A stretch of 64,000 bases of DNA from Erythroxylum novogranatense. Taxonomy: Eukaryota; Streptophyta; Magnoliopsida; Malpighiales; Erythroxylaceae. How positions within the stretch are numbered: the first letter of the stretch is position 1; each line of letters opens with the position of its first letter. A program made the position numbers and the translations under genes. Positions 1 to 11,646 of the stretch are shown in pieces. The stretch is from assembly GCA_029891385.1 (NCBI GenBank), contig CM057235.1, positions 22,375,120 through 22,439,119 on the forward strand. The letters are read 5' to 3'. The notes under the pieces were generated by a model, which saw only the letters and a program-made list of their open reading frames with translations, was not told the DNA's origin and made no database searches.

Positions 1-545
1 GATACTACTGTGATACTGATTATTGTAAGCAAATTCAATCAAAGCTATATATTTATCCCATGCTCCCTGAAACTCCAAAACACAAACTCTGAGCATATCC
101 TCGACAGTCTTGATCGTTCTCTCACTCTGACCATTTTTCTGAGGATGAAAGGTCATACTGAAATTCAGCTTAGTACCCAAAGCTGTATGTAAACTATCCC
201 AAAATCTTGAGGTAAATCTAGGATCCCTGTCTGAAAATATAGACACTGGAACCCCATGTAACCTCACAACCTCATTCACATATCGTTGAGCTAACTGATC
301 TAGTGAAAGATTTTCTCTCACTGGGAAGAAATGAGTCGATTTGGCCAGTCTATCTACAATGACCCAAATGGCATCATGTTGCCTTGGAGTCCTCGGCAAA
401 CTCATAATAAAATCCATCGTGATTCGTTCCCATTTCCACTCTGGAATAGGTAACGAACGTAATTTCTCAACTGGAGCCTGATGTTCAACCTTAAGTTGTT
501 GGCAAGTTATACACTTAGAAACAAATTCCGCTACTTGCTTTTTCA
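1..545 (-). pseudogene. Ty3/gypsy integrase core fragment
   Basis: The minus strand translates to integrase: a CITCQQ zinc-finger half, then EWKWERITMDF with the first catalytic Asp, a WVIVDRL block, SDRDPRF with the second Asp, and NGQSERTI where the family normally has DGQSERTI. It matches residue for residue the integrase pattern in the element at 23237-24406. The N-terminal His pair of the HHCC finger is missing because of the upstream deletion, and the C-terminal part lies outside the window. It is a dead remnant. Confidence 0.8.
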
Positions 546-548
546 GTT

Positions 549-651
549 GAGGTCTATCTCTTTCAGTTGCAATATAATCAAATCAACTTCTAATTCCTAA
601 GATGAGGTCTATCTCTTTCAGTTGCAATATAATCAAATCAACTTCTAATTC
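549..651. repeat. Tandem duplication, 55 bp unit, at a deletion junction
   Basis: A 55-base segment beginning GAGGTCTATCTC at 549 starts again at 604, and the shared part is identical. It lies exactly where the protease region jumps to the integrase region, with RT and RNase H missing. The duplication may therefore have arisen during the repair or template-switch event that removed them. Confidence 0.85.
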
Positions 652-939
652 TGCCTGATCAATCTGAACTATACACCTCTTACATACCTCACCAATCCCT
701 GTTGTGTTACCCACTGGAGTGCTCACTACCAATCCACATTTCAATATCTCTCACTCACAATGCAATCTAGATGCCAGATGCAGGGTAATGAATGAATGTG
801 TAGATCCTAGATCTACCAATGCATATGCCTCAAAATTAAAAACATTCAACACACCTGCTACTACATCTGGAGAGTTCTGCACCTCTTGTTTAGTAATGGC
901 GTAGACCTTGGCCTGAGATTGCGGCCGGTTGCTCCACAC
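604..939 (-). pseudogene. Ty3/gypsy aspartic protease fragment
   Basis: The minus-strand translation contains ALVDLGSTHSFI, the retropepsin active-site block (the usual form is D-S/T-G, here D-L-G). It follows the gag knuckle and a short linker and runs into ELEVDLIILQ near 640. In intact relatives a reverse transcriptase follows, but here the sequence passes straight into the duplication at 549-651. The Leu in place of Ser/Thr in the catalytic triplet would be expected to inactivate it. Confidence 0.75.
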
Positions 940-959
940 CTCAATCCTGGCATTGAGCC

Positions 960-2060
960 CTGCTGACTGAGTCCTACCTCTACCCCTACCTCTCTATGCA
1001 GGTCTGTCAGCTCTAGTGTGCTGAACTGTAATATCAGTCCTAGTTCCTCCTCTAGCTCCAGACTGTGTTTCCAACATCTCAAGACAATCTTTAATCTGAT
1101 GCTCATATGAGCCACATCGAAAACATGCTCCCGTTATCCGCCAACACTCACCACCATGCTTTTTACCACAGTGCTCACATTCAGGCAATTGGTGCAACTG
1201 ACTGGCAGGCATCTGTCCTCTGCCTCTCCCAGACTGAACAAATCTACCACTTCTTCGAGATCTAGATTGTCTTGATCTAGACTGGAATCGAGATGATCTG
1301 TTCTGACACTTTCTGAAGCTTCTGCAAGAATCAGCCTGAGACTCATCCTACCTCTTACCTCTAACCTCTTATTTGTTCTCTGCCTGACCATCTTTCAATA
1401 ATTGTTCAATTCTAATCGATGCCGCTCGGATTTTTGTAAAACTGTTCAAGTTAGAAATGTTTATTCTCGTTCTGATCTCCATATTCAAACCATCCTCAAA
1501 TCGTCTACACTTTTCTTCTTCAGTTGGGATCAATGCAATTGCATATCTCATTAGCTCATTGAATTTTATCTCATACTCTGCCACTGTGAGTCTGCCTTAC
1601 TTCAGTTTTAAAAGTTCTTTCATTTTTCGATTCATGTAAATCTTCGGCATGTAGTTCTCTCAGAACACTCTCAGGAAATCCTCCCAGGTCAACCTACAAG
1701 GTCTGATGGTACTGCCTAGAGCAGTTTTTCACCACTGATATGCGGGACCTTGCAAGAGTGAGACAACATAGTTGAATTTCTCATCTGCTTACAGTCCATC
1801 TGATCGAACACTCTTTCAGTTCGCTCATGCCACCCTTCTGCTTCAGTCGGGTCTGTACTTCCGTAGAAGTCCATAGCCCCTTGTTTTCTCACCTTATCAT
1901 ATCTTGTTTCTCACCTCACGGGAATTCTCGGAGTCAACTGAGCAAACTCAGGTATAGGAGACTCTAAATTGACTCCTACAGACTCCATGTCAATTGACTC
2001 TCCAATGTGATCTCCTATGGAAGGTGACCTATAACAAACAAAAGTTGTGATCACTATCGG
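960..2060 (-). pseudogene. Ty3/gypsy gag with CCHC zinc knuckle
   Basis: The minus-strand translation gives a retrotransposon gag segment (AEYEIKFNELMRYA, FEDGLNMEIRTRI) at about 1584-1369. Nearer 1212-1090 it has a nucleic-acid-binding tail with CEHCGKKH and the knuckle CFRCGSYEHQIKDC (C-x2-C-x4-H-x4-C). The frame changes at least three times, so no full Gag could be made. The gag start lies near the PBS at 2130, as expected. Confidence 0.75.
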
Positions 2061-2111
2061 AATATCTCACTAATTATCATATCTCAACTCATAATTGTCC
2101 CTAAAGATGTC

Positions 2112-2130
2112 AAACCATACTCTGATACCA
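2112..2130 (-). other. Primer binding site (initiator Met tRNA type)
   Basis: The minus strand reads TGGTATCAGAGTATGG starting at 2130, four bases inside the LTR edge at 2135. TGGTATCAGAG is the usual plant initiator-Met tRNA PBS. It fixes the element as minus-strand and 2135-5278 as its 5' LTR. Confidence 0.8.
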
Positions 2131-2134
2131 AAAA

Positions 2135-5100
2135 TGCAACATCCCATTACCATAGGGTACATACCCAAAATTTCAGGAACATAACCTATGATAATTGTAT
2201 GTTAGAGCAAAACAATTCCAACTTACACATCGCATCAACTAACATCATTTGAAAGTCAGCAAATTTTAAAAACCATTCATTGCATTAATCCATAAAATTT
2301 ACACTGTTTCCTTTAGACAAATATTTACATAACCTCATACTGGTTCTAACAAAAACAACAAAATACAAGACACAACACTCCTGGAACCAGCTGACAGACC
2401 TCTGAGCCATAACAAAATCCAAAGGGTCTTTTAGTCTTGTCTAAGAACTAGGTCTCCTGTCTCGTACCTGAAAAGCCACGTTGCAATTTTTATGAGTTTT
2501 GTGAACTCAATAAGTGAACCATCATTGATGATTTCACCGGATCACATACATATAATATATATTTTACAGACACCCATTCAAATCATAAACATATTCCAGA
2601 TGTTCACATAACATGGTAAATCACATGATCACATAGTTCACATTGCTAAGCATAGCAAATAAATCACATTAATTTATCACTCATTTAGCTTTGCCAATCA
2701 TTCAATAAATCACGGAGCAAAGCTCTACGTGGAAGTGCTTCACACTGGCAACTCAGGTCACAACGCCTTTATCTAAGCATGTATTTTATGAAATGCAACA
2801 ATTTCTTAATATCTCATATATCACAATCTTATACAAACGCTCAGACAAGATTTCACAATCATCAGACCTAAGTCCAGCATTCAACTTTCGTTAAGAATCA
2901 AATGTCAAAATTTATATCAAATCAAAACACTCCCAACACATACCCAACTATTAAACTCCTCGAACCTCATGTCCGGAATCCAGAAACAACTCAAAAACAG
3001 TTCAATAATAATGGAAGTTTAATAAATCAAATTAAATTCATCAAATTCATATCAAATCAAAACACTCCCAATACAAACCCAACTATTAAACTCCTCAGAC
3101 CTCAAGTCCGAAATCCAGAAATAACTCACAAACAGCTCAATAATATTGGAAGTTTAACAAATCAATCCTAGGAAATCATCTAGGTTAACTCAAAATATGC
3201 TCCAAGAAGCTATTGCCTAGATGGTCTAGCAATATTTGACTAACGTCCGATGTGCTCCTCTAAAACATACACAACACATTCACAAATATCACATTTTTAC
3301 ACAAATGTACAAGTGTTCTTTTAGGCACATCAATGTATAGAAAGTATCCACAATGCATGTTCAATGACAATTTTGGGTATCTTATTGAAATTCTCATCTT
3401 CAAATCGATCAGATATCAAAGCCCCCATTAACATCATTTGTATTTATAATTTGGACCATAATAAAGCATATGTGAAATCCATTACATAACTTAATTGACT
3501 ATTACAGATTTTATACTCATATAATTTCGGGTCAACATTGCATAATTAATCTAATAAGGTAAATGACAAAATTAGGCAAAAATTTCTTCTGGAAAGTTGT
3601 TCTACAGTGTCTTAAGTTTCTAATGACTCCTAGATCTTCCAATTTCATTCAGTATTCAATGGGTTATGCACAAAATACGACAGACTATGCCCATTTGAAC
3701 TTTTAGCTAGTACATGATCATACCCTCTAATTGTACAACTCATATATTTTAGCTCAGATATCCAAAAATTTCAAAATTTATACCAATTTAAAGCTAAGAG
3801 AATAAGCTACAATTTTAGTGAAGACAAACAAACCTAATTCGGCCCACATCAATACAGTTTATCCAATAACCATAGGACATGATTTCTATCCCTAGTAGTG
3901 CTACAACCTAAGTTAAAACTCAGTTCCATGCCACTTTTGAAAATCATAGAGACAGACTTAAAATTAGACTTAGACTTCTTCACAAAAGTTGTAAAAATAT
4001 GTCTCTAGTTTAATATTAATTAAAAATTAACTCATTCAGAAATCTGCAGCTCAAGTTATAATTAGAAAACCGAAGCATGAGCATGAAAATTTCCAGTTCA
4101 TAACATTCCAGTAGACTTCCACACTTTCATCCCATCAATAACTTTCAAATCAATTCATATAACTCTAAATTTTTATGGAGAGAAAGGAAAATGTATTAGG
4201 AATCCATTGGTCTAAGTTTCAAGTTATTTGGAGTTCGGATGAAAAAGTTATAGGCAAAAGACTTATGGCTATTCAATGATAAACTTATACAAGTAACTAT
4301 CATCTATTCTCTCTCTAGAACGTAGACCATCTTCTCCACCAAAAACCCATATTTTTTCTCCACTTTTCCATTTTTACACTTCATATCTACTACATCCATT
4401 ACATAAACTAGCTTTCCCTACTCTCCTTTCAGCTCAACAACTCACAACAAAACAAAAATCGAAGGTTCATACTTAACCATCAAAATCAGAAATCTCACCT
4501 TCACTTTCTGCATATTTTTGTTTTGCCTCTACAACAACCACTCATGTATTGATCCACAACCATGAAAACATACACCATTCATACATGCATCTATTAAAAC
4601 ATTAAAACATCAATGTAACTTACTTGTTTATACTTCAGCAAAATTCCAAAAATGGGGAGAGCAAATAGGAAGGAAAATGAAAGTAGATGGTTTCAGTGAA
4701 ACCAAAGAAAATAGCTGCAAAATTTCTTTTTTTCTTTTTTTTTTTGCCTAGGTGTTTCATTAGTTCTTTAACACATGTCTCCAATGCATGTCTTCCACTT
4801 GTCCACTAGATAAGCTACCATTTGACTGATAGCTATAGGTCCAAGTGTCACATATGATTTTATCCATTTGTCACTCCATAATTTGTACATTTGTCAATTA
4901 ATTTCTATTACAATTGTCGCACTTTTGTTTATCCCTTATTTCACTATTTTTAAATACCTCATTTTTTTGATAAATTTCCAAAATACCCCAAATTTTCAAA
5001 AAATTTTAAAATTTACCAAAAATTCTGAAATAATAATATGACTCCAAATAAATTTTTACCCCCAAAAATTTACAATTCACATTTTCATTGCATTTTTAAC

Positions 5101-5278
5101 AATTAATTATACCCGAAAAATGTCAATGAATGCATGTACAATTTTTTTAATGTATCAAAATAAATATTCACATATATGTGATATACAATGATGCATGAGC
5201 ATGAATTATGCTTCCTAATTTCTCATTAATCTCTAATAATCACCATTTTAATCTTAATTCAAGTGATGCGATGTTACA
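2135..5278 (-). repeat. 5' LTR (3.1 kb) of the left chromovirus
   Basis: On the plus strand it runs from TGCAACATCCCAT at 2135 to GCGATGTTACA ending at 5278. The two ends form an imperfect inverted repeat, as LTRs do, and the PBS abuts the left side. It has no credible coding sequence. It holds an imperfect tandem duplication at about 2910-3171 and is AT-rich near 4880-5170. Only one LTR is in the window, so the boundaries rest on the terminal repeats and the PBS. Confidence 0.7.
2910..3171. repeat. Imperfect tandem duplication, unit about 135 bp
   Basis: The segment starting TATCAAATCAAAACACTCCC near 2915 recurs about 135 bases later near 3050, with scattered substitutions. A small open frame spans both copies but has no recognisable protein character. 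It is best read as a duplication inside the LTR. Confidence 0.8.
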
Positions 5279-5280
5279 CA

Positions 5281-5730
5281 TAGTCCCTTTAACTTTGTAA
5301 AATAAGCAGTCAGAGTGTTGTTATGTTGCCTCAGGTTGCTAAATTCTTGTGTGATTTAGTATAGGTGAGGTCCACTACTTTCACCGTAGCGTCCCTTTAG
5401 CTCTTCCTATGGATCCTTCGATGTCATCACCACTAGGAAAGAGTCTGAGATCTCCTTTGATAATGAGTTAATAATCCAAGCTATGACCATGTTGTCTGCC
5501 TTTTTTCACTTCTTCATAAGTTTTTCATCTTCGATGGGTGGTGGTATTTCTCCATTTACAAAACCAAGTTTTCCCTTAGCCTTTAACGAAATGATCATCG
5601 AACGACTCCATGACAGGTAGTTTGCTCCTTGTAGAGGCTTGTTTACGAGTGGGTTTCCTGGGTTGTTTGCTGTTGTAATGTGGTAAGCATCCTCATCGAT
5701 CGTGATTTGCACACTGTCTACCATCTCCAT
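5281..5730 (-). pseudogene. Ty1/copia gag N-terminal fragment
   Basis: The minus strand encodes a short open frame (5730-5506) with NPLQGANYLSWSRSM-like and KLGFVNGEIPPP motifs. These are the hallmark of the plant copia Gag N-terminal domain (PF14244/UBN2_3 type). The similarity continues with frame breaks to about 5281 (NSLSKEI-like, QITQEFSNLRQ-like), where it stops at the LTR edge of the gypsy element. The likely start is the ATG ending at 5730. No pol region and no paired LTRs were recognised, so this is an isolated relic, probably cut by the gypsy insertion. Confidence 0.7.
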
Positions 5731-7660
5731 TGTTACATTTACAATGGTAAGGTTTTAAGAGGTTAAGGTTTTTTTGTTCATTTAGACTTATATGTGGTCT
5801 AACTTTCCTTCTTGTGTGAGCCCATAAGCTCATTATAAATTCTAACAATTTTTCCAGCCTGTGTCCACAATGCACTTCAACTACTATTTTATTCCTCCTC
5901 ACTTCCCTCACCGTCACACCACCTTGCTTATTATAAAGACTAGGACAAAAATGATAGTATGACAGGTGGCTCACGTGAGATGTCTAACACTCCAACTGTT
6001 GTTTTTTTATTCCTAAGCTACGTTCAACACCAAATGAGGCAACTGGGTTTTCATGAGATAAAATGAACAGCTGACTTGAAAAATGGGACAACATAAGGTG
6101 TTTCTTGGTAGGTTAAAATAATCTTTGTAATTTATGTTGCGACCTTTGTCTCATGGTTGTAACTTTTTAATTGTTACATCTATGGTCTCCATTTTTATGC
6201 TCTATTTTGTCTCCTTTTCTTTTAATCTTTTTCTTTTTCTTCTTCCATGAAGACAATATGGTATGAACATTGAGAAGATGGCTCAATAAGTATGCTTTCG
6301 GGTCACTTTATCTCCTTCACTTTCGAAATGTACCTAAAATCAAATATGAGCTAAAGTGAGAATCCTAAGCATTTTAAGGCATTAATTATTAAGTGTAATG
6401 GATTAAATGTATCAACAATTAAGTGCATATCAAAGTCCAACCTTATAAGATAACTCAATATATAATATAAATATCCTATAATAACAATATAATATGTATT
6501 CCAAGATAACAACCGGTAAAGGAATTCTTTGGTAAACAAATCTAAATATTGTATACATTGTTTTAGAAGGATCATATGTTTCTTATTTGACTACAAAAAT
6601 TTTCTCATATATTATTAAGCTCTACTCATGTTTTTCTATTTCAGATGAATTGGCAACTACATTTAGTTCTTACGTATTGACTTGTAGGAGTTGGTTAAAT
6701 TTTGAATTTTTTAAAAATTTAAATCATTAGCCACGATTGGAGAGTAATTAATGAAATATTTTATGACAATACTGGAGAAAAGGTTTCATGTTATAACAAT
6801 TTTGAAACAAGATCTTGTTTCATTTTGTGAGCTATATGGCTAACTCTTTGCTCGTGAAGTATTACATAGGATTTGAAATATTGTTTACAAACCATCATTA
6901 TCATTGACAACAACTCAATCTCTATTGACAAGCTTTTTTTTAAATTTTTTTCCTTTGTTCTCTTGACACAGAGAAATTTCTTATTATATTTGTTGAATAG
7001 AAAACCATATTGCAAATTAACATAAGTCTTAGGTATTTTCCTCTTCTTTTGAAATTTGAAGAACATGCATCTTTACAATATCATTTTTGTGTATAATATG
7101 TTCTTTGATATTCTGGACACTAGCAACTCATCATATTATGCCTAACATTTAAAAGTTTGTAGTGTTACAAAAACTCTAAAGGCTATAAATGTTCTAAGGA
7201 CTGTGAATGCTTCATTATAGTAAATCCTACTTATTACTCTTGAAATCATGATTTCGCAATCAAAGATATCCTTCATCTACTAGAAATCACTCTCCATCTT
7301 CTTTTTGCCCAATAATTCACCACTTACAATAAATTTTTCTCGGACTTCTGGTCAGTTCCTTTTTTTTTTCCTTTTTCTCAAGGATAAGGCAACCAATGAA
7401 TCAATAAGGCATCAGTATCCTTTGACCACCAAAGAAAGAGGCTAATCTTGCAAAAGTAGATTCATTTGATGCATGCCATGCACGTATAATTCACCCTCAC
7501 ATTACTTTTTCCATAAGGTAGATTTACCTACTTCAAGTTCTTCAATGCCTATGAATGTTGACTTGTTCTCTAAGAAATTTGTTTATAATTTCTTTTATCT
7601 TTAATTGATCATAAAAGTAATGTGCCATTCCAGATCGTCTACTCAGATGTTTGGAGTCTT
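5731..7660. other. Intergenic AT-rich DNA, no gene recognised
   Basis: Only short, low-complexity frames occur here and none carries a recognisable domain. The part near 5731-6120 may be the untranslated leader of the copia relic, but no LTR pair or PBS was found. Confidence 0.5.
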
Positions 7661-8165
7661 ACAACTATTTTTTCTAATTTAGTTTGTAGGCGATTACAAA
7701 CTATAACAAAGTAGAAAATAGGCTACAAAAGATATAGCCAATTGTTTGAAAAATGTGACTTATAGTTATTAGCAACATTTCTATTTGGTCACAAAAAAGC
7801 GTTGCCAATTTCCCATAACTAAAAATTATAAACGACATTTATAGAAATCATAGACAAAAAGTATTAATTACGAAAAAAATTTCAAAGCTAAAAATTGTAG
7901 CAAAAAATTGAATATTAGTCAACATTGGCAGAAAAATTTAACGCGAACGATTGACAAAGAAAATAAATATAGCTAATTGTTTTGATAATATTTTTGTCCT
8001 TCATAGCTATATAGTATTAGCTACATTTTTCGTAATGTAGCAAAATGTTATTTATTATGTTTTATAACATAGAGATATTATTTGCTACATTTTAATGATG
8101 TAGTGACATGTTATTTGTTACGCTTTTAATCCATAAAATTAAACAATACATTTGTGTATAATGTA
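7661..8165. other. Possible DNA-transposon subterminal region
   Basis: This stretch repeats short motifs on both strands (GTAGCAAAA, GCTACATTTT, AATGTAGCAAAATG, TTGCTACATTTTAATGATGTAG) in an AT-rich background. That resembles the subterminal repeats of plant CACTA elements, and a CACTA-type reading frame starts downstream at 10298. I found no convincing CACTA terminus, so the link is weak inference. Confidence 0.3.
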
Positions 8166-10297
8166 TCAACATTTTTTGGTTATTTGTTTAATTCATTTTC
8201 ATACCATATGTTACTAACATTAATGTTAGTAATATTGCCATTCACTTCTAAGTTAATCTCTTTGTCACCAAGATTAAACCATTTGCACTTAAATAAAAAA
8301 AAATCTTTTCATCCTTGATGTAATGTGATTGGTGGATTTCTATACCAATAATTAAATTACTGCAAGTGCACAGTATAGTTGTAGCTAGCACAAACAAGTA
8401 CGGGTTAATCCCATGAAAATTGTAAATACTAGTAATTACCTTTTTTATTATCTAGGCTACGAATTAAATTTTTTGTTTTACTTAAAAAACTTTAAAAAGC
8501 TAAAATTGGAAACAATGACGAACATAATCTGAAGGAAATTAATTAGGAAAATCAATATAAAATATTGATTTATGGGTGATGAATACTATAAAAATCATTA
8601 AATAACTAATCTTTTATCATACAATTATATTATTATTTGTTGGATTGTAGAAATTCATATCTTATGTTAATATCTCTCTCAAGATTACTAGCAAATAATT
8701 CAACAGTTGATTAACAAAAATCTTTCTAGTTAAAACATTTAGGATTGCATTATCAATTTATGAACTTCACTATTAAGTTTAATCCTAATCCAGAGGATTT
8801 TTGTCGACCTATCTCAAGGTTTGTAATCAAATGCTTTCAACTTTGATAGACCTATCCATACAAAAGAACTTCTCAATCTCAAACATATGAAATTAAATTA
8901 TGCACTAATATCCAAGTATATTTAACAAGAGTAAAACACATAGTTGAATCGCAATAGATCAATCAATATAATTATATTAAAAGAAAAGATTTAAACATAT
9001 TGTTATCCTAAACTAGGTTCATCACACCTAGACACTAAACACTTTTAGTTTCTAATCATAGAAAATGAAATAAAAGATAAATATGCATGAAACGAATAGA
9101 AAAAAAAGATTTCATAATTCTAAATCTCCCTTTTTCTTCTATTGAATCTTCTTACAATTTTAGGTTAGATTTCTTTTTATGATAATTTTGTGTATTACTC
9201 ATCCTTTGATCAAATCATCACCTCTCAGGATGTTTCACGTCTCAGATCTACTTTAAAATTTAGCTCTCTTCAATTTGCCTCCGCTTTCATTGTTTTTAGT
9301 TAATTTTAAGGCATGTCAGAGACTATGTATAATAAAAAAAAACCTGAATTTGCACTTTCACATAGGCAATGTACACAATTGTGTATCTTCTGGTCATGCG
9401 GAATTACACGCCAATGTAAACCAACTTCTTCAATCTTCACATGTTTACAGAGATTTACACTATCTCTATACACAGATGTGTAGGTCTTTAGTTGCATCAA
9501 ATCTTTGACTTATGCCATGTTTTCATCTAAATTCTTCTCCTTTTGTTCCATTAAGGCAATTATAACCTATAAATGCATGTAGGTGAATTAAGTACCAAAT
9601 ATACAACAAAACTATAAAATATCAAGAAAAATACATAAAATATAAGTCTATAATTATAGTCAAATTAGCATCTATCAAACATCCCCACACTTAAACTTTT
9701 ACTTTTCCTCAAGGAAATTATCAACTTATGACATCCATCCTTTATTAATCCCAACTTGTCCGTCCATACTCTAAATCATCATATCATATTAAAACCAACT
9801 TCATAAGTCAATATTAATAGTAATCAAGTCATTAATCTTATTGAAATCAAAAGCATAAATCTTTACACCCTTACCAAGGTTTCACTCAAGTGTTTAGGGT
9901 GAAAAGTATCAAACTCTCAAACTAATGCATAGCATAACTCTTACCATAGGCTTGCAATATTATCATATCTTCACCACTTATATGTAAACTAGAAAGAAAA
10001 ATCAAAACTCTTTATAAGGGATATATTGGGGCTTGGATAAGGTATGATTCGGGTAATAAACGCGTCTTAAATTTGAAGGAAATTTATAAAGGGAAAACAT
10101 TATGCTAAGCTTGCAATTTGTTTTTTGATATATCTTTTTTTGACCATTCATTATCTACCATAATTAAAAAATATTGGACCTTTCAAATTTTCAAGTTTCA
10201 ATCATTGGGCCTTACAATTTTCTTTTTATATGCCTATTGTTGATGTTTGACTTATGTACGTGTAATGTTCATATTTGAGTTATATATATCCAATATA
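8166..10297. other. Non-coding DNA, probably decayed retrotransposon leader
   Basis: No gene is visible. On the minus strand, phrases such as GGGATTAACCCGTACTTG and ACTGTGCACTTGCAG (near 8365-8420), and a CCCCACACTTAAAC tract near 9685, look like the non-coding parts of large plant LTR retrotransposons. No LTR pair was found. The last 150 bases lead into the start codon at 10298. Confidence 0.3.
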
Positions 10298-10306
10298 ATG
10301 GAACCT
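10298..10306 (+). pseudogene. Start codon of CACTA-type ORF, split from its body at 26616
   Basis: ATG GAA CCT here is cut off by the LTR at 10307. The five bases AACCT (10302-10306) recur at 26616-26620 beyond the far end of that LTR. Removing the insertion and one copy of AACCT joins the ATG in frame to S-R-D-K-G-K-K-V and onward, up to a stop near 26700. The LTR element therefore landed three codons into the reading frame of a CACTA-type gene. Confidence 0.6.
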
Positions 10307-11646
10307 TGTTAGACCTCGTTTTTGAAGCCCAACATCGGAGTCATAAACCTTTGAATTGCGTAGTACCTTGTAGGGTCAATTCCAATAACCCTAAATAACC
10401 ATCATCCTATAAGAGTGGAGTGCCCACACTAGTCAAACACCCAAAATTCCAATTAGACTTCATCAAAGAAATTGTAGCTATGAATCTCTAGTTCGTTTTG
10501 AAGTAATAATCATCTCAATCGGAGCCCTACAGCTCAAGATATCCTAAGAAAACTAAAGCATGTACATGCCCCAATTAGGCTCTCCCAACTGACCCCTCAC
10601 TTTCTCTCCATCAATCCTATTCAAACCAACTCTAAAAGATGCAAATTTTCATGGAGAGATACACATAGATTTTAGAAATCCATTGCTTCAAGAATCACTT
10701 CATTTGGGGGTAGGATGAGGAAGTTATGGCCAAAAGGGTCTAACACTTTTATGCCTTTACTAGTATTGTACATGTCTTGGCGAGAATGCCATAACTTTTG
10801 CTACAGGTGCTGGATTGATTTCGTTTTTGAACCATTTAAAAGAAGACTTCGAGATCTATAAATTTCATGAAGATGCCATCTAGAGTATCAAATGTGCACC
10901 AGAAGATGTTCTAGCCAAACTAAGACGATGCTGACGTCATGAGACGAATTGCTGATATCATGAGATGAATTGGAAAATTAGTTATAACTTTCTATACAGA
11001 ACTCAGATTCAGGTGTTCTTTTGATGAATATAAAGAGGACTTTAAGATCTACAACTCTCATAAAGACTTTAAAGACCAATTCTATCATCTAGAGGATCAA
11101 ATTTGGACTAGAAGATGTTTTGTCTAAACTAAGATGATGCAGACATCATGAGATGAATTGGAAAAATGATCATAACTTTCTGTATAGAACTCAGGATGAA
11201 TAGAAAGAGGACTTTAATATCTACAACTATCATGAAGACCTTAAAGACCAATTCTATCATCTAGAGGATCAAATTTGGACCAGAATATGTTCTGGCCAAA
11301 CTAAGACTATGCTGACGTCATGAGACGAATTGGAAAAATGGTTATAACTTTTTGTATAGAACTCAGATTTAGGTGTTCTTTGGATGAATAGAAATAGGAC
11401 TTCAAGATATACAACTCTCATGAAGGCCTTAAAGATCAATTCTATCATCTAGAGGATTTGAACCAAATGATGTTTTGGCCAAACTAAGACGATGCTGACG
11501 TCATGAGACGAACTGCTGATGTCATGAGATGAATTGGAAAAATGGTCATAAATTTTTATACAGAACTCCGATTCAGGTGTTCTTTGGATGAATAGAAAGA
11601 GGCCTTCAAGATCTACAACTCTTATTAAGACCTTAAAGACCAATTC
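10307..11646 (-). repeat. Old solo LTR, left portion
   Basis: The left end is TGTTAGACCTCG at 10307 and the right end is CAGGGCCAATA at 26615, after the nested element is removed. Both flanks carry AACCT, a perfect 5 bp target-site duplication. The right terminus and several blocks (a GGAGGAAAGTGGGGGTAAACTC-like tract, a GGTCAACGTGC-like tract) resemble the long LTRs at 11647 and 19772. This is thus a diverged solo LTR of the same broad family, in minus orientation. The joined length is about 3.4 kb. The right end reads TA where CA is expected, which fits age. Confidence 0.75.
10870..11646. repeat. Tandem array of about 180-210 bp units in the old LTR
   Basis: At least four imperfect units follow each other. 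Each contains ATCTACAACTCTCATGAAGA, GACCAATTCTATCATCTAGA, AGATGTTCTGGCCAAACTAA and a TGACGTCATGAGACG block. The TGACGTCA octamer occurs at 10932, 11313 and 11496, and again at 24550 and 24571 in the right portion. The array is broken at 11646 by the nested element. Confidence 0.85.

Larger units (their letters stand above)
1..5278 (-). mobile_element. Tekay/Del-like Ty3/gypsy chromovirus, RT/RNase H deleted, left end outside window
   Basis: Read on the minus strand the order is LTR (5278-2135), PBS (about 2130), gag with CCHC knuckle (about 2060-960), aspartic protease (about 940-604), then directly integrase (545-1). Reverse transcriptase, RNase H and the N-terminal part of integrase are missing, so this copy is an internal deletion derivative. 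The 3' LTR would lie left of the window. All coding parts carry frame breaks. The LTR ends TGTAACATC.../...GATGTTGCA on the minus strand and the methionine-type PBS fit the Tekay/Del group of chromoviruses. The clade name is inferred from protein motifs and LTR size; no tree was built. Confidence 0.85.

Noticed and set aside
2902..3171. 89-codon frame with two similar halves
   Set aside because: It is produced by a tandem duplication of non-coding LTR DNA. Asn/Thr-rich translation without a domain.
6351..7066. Short minus-strand frames in AT-rich DNA
   Set aside because: Low-complexity Leu/Ile/Lys/Tyr-rich translations typical of chance frames; no motif or intron structure.
7141..7170. TTTGTAGTG as a possible CACTA terminus
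   Set aside because: It has the orientation of a right end, lies left of the transposase, and no partner CACTA end pairs with it.
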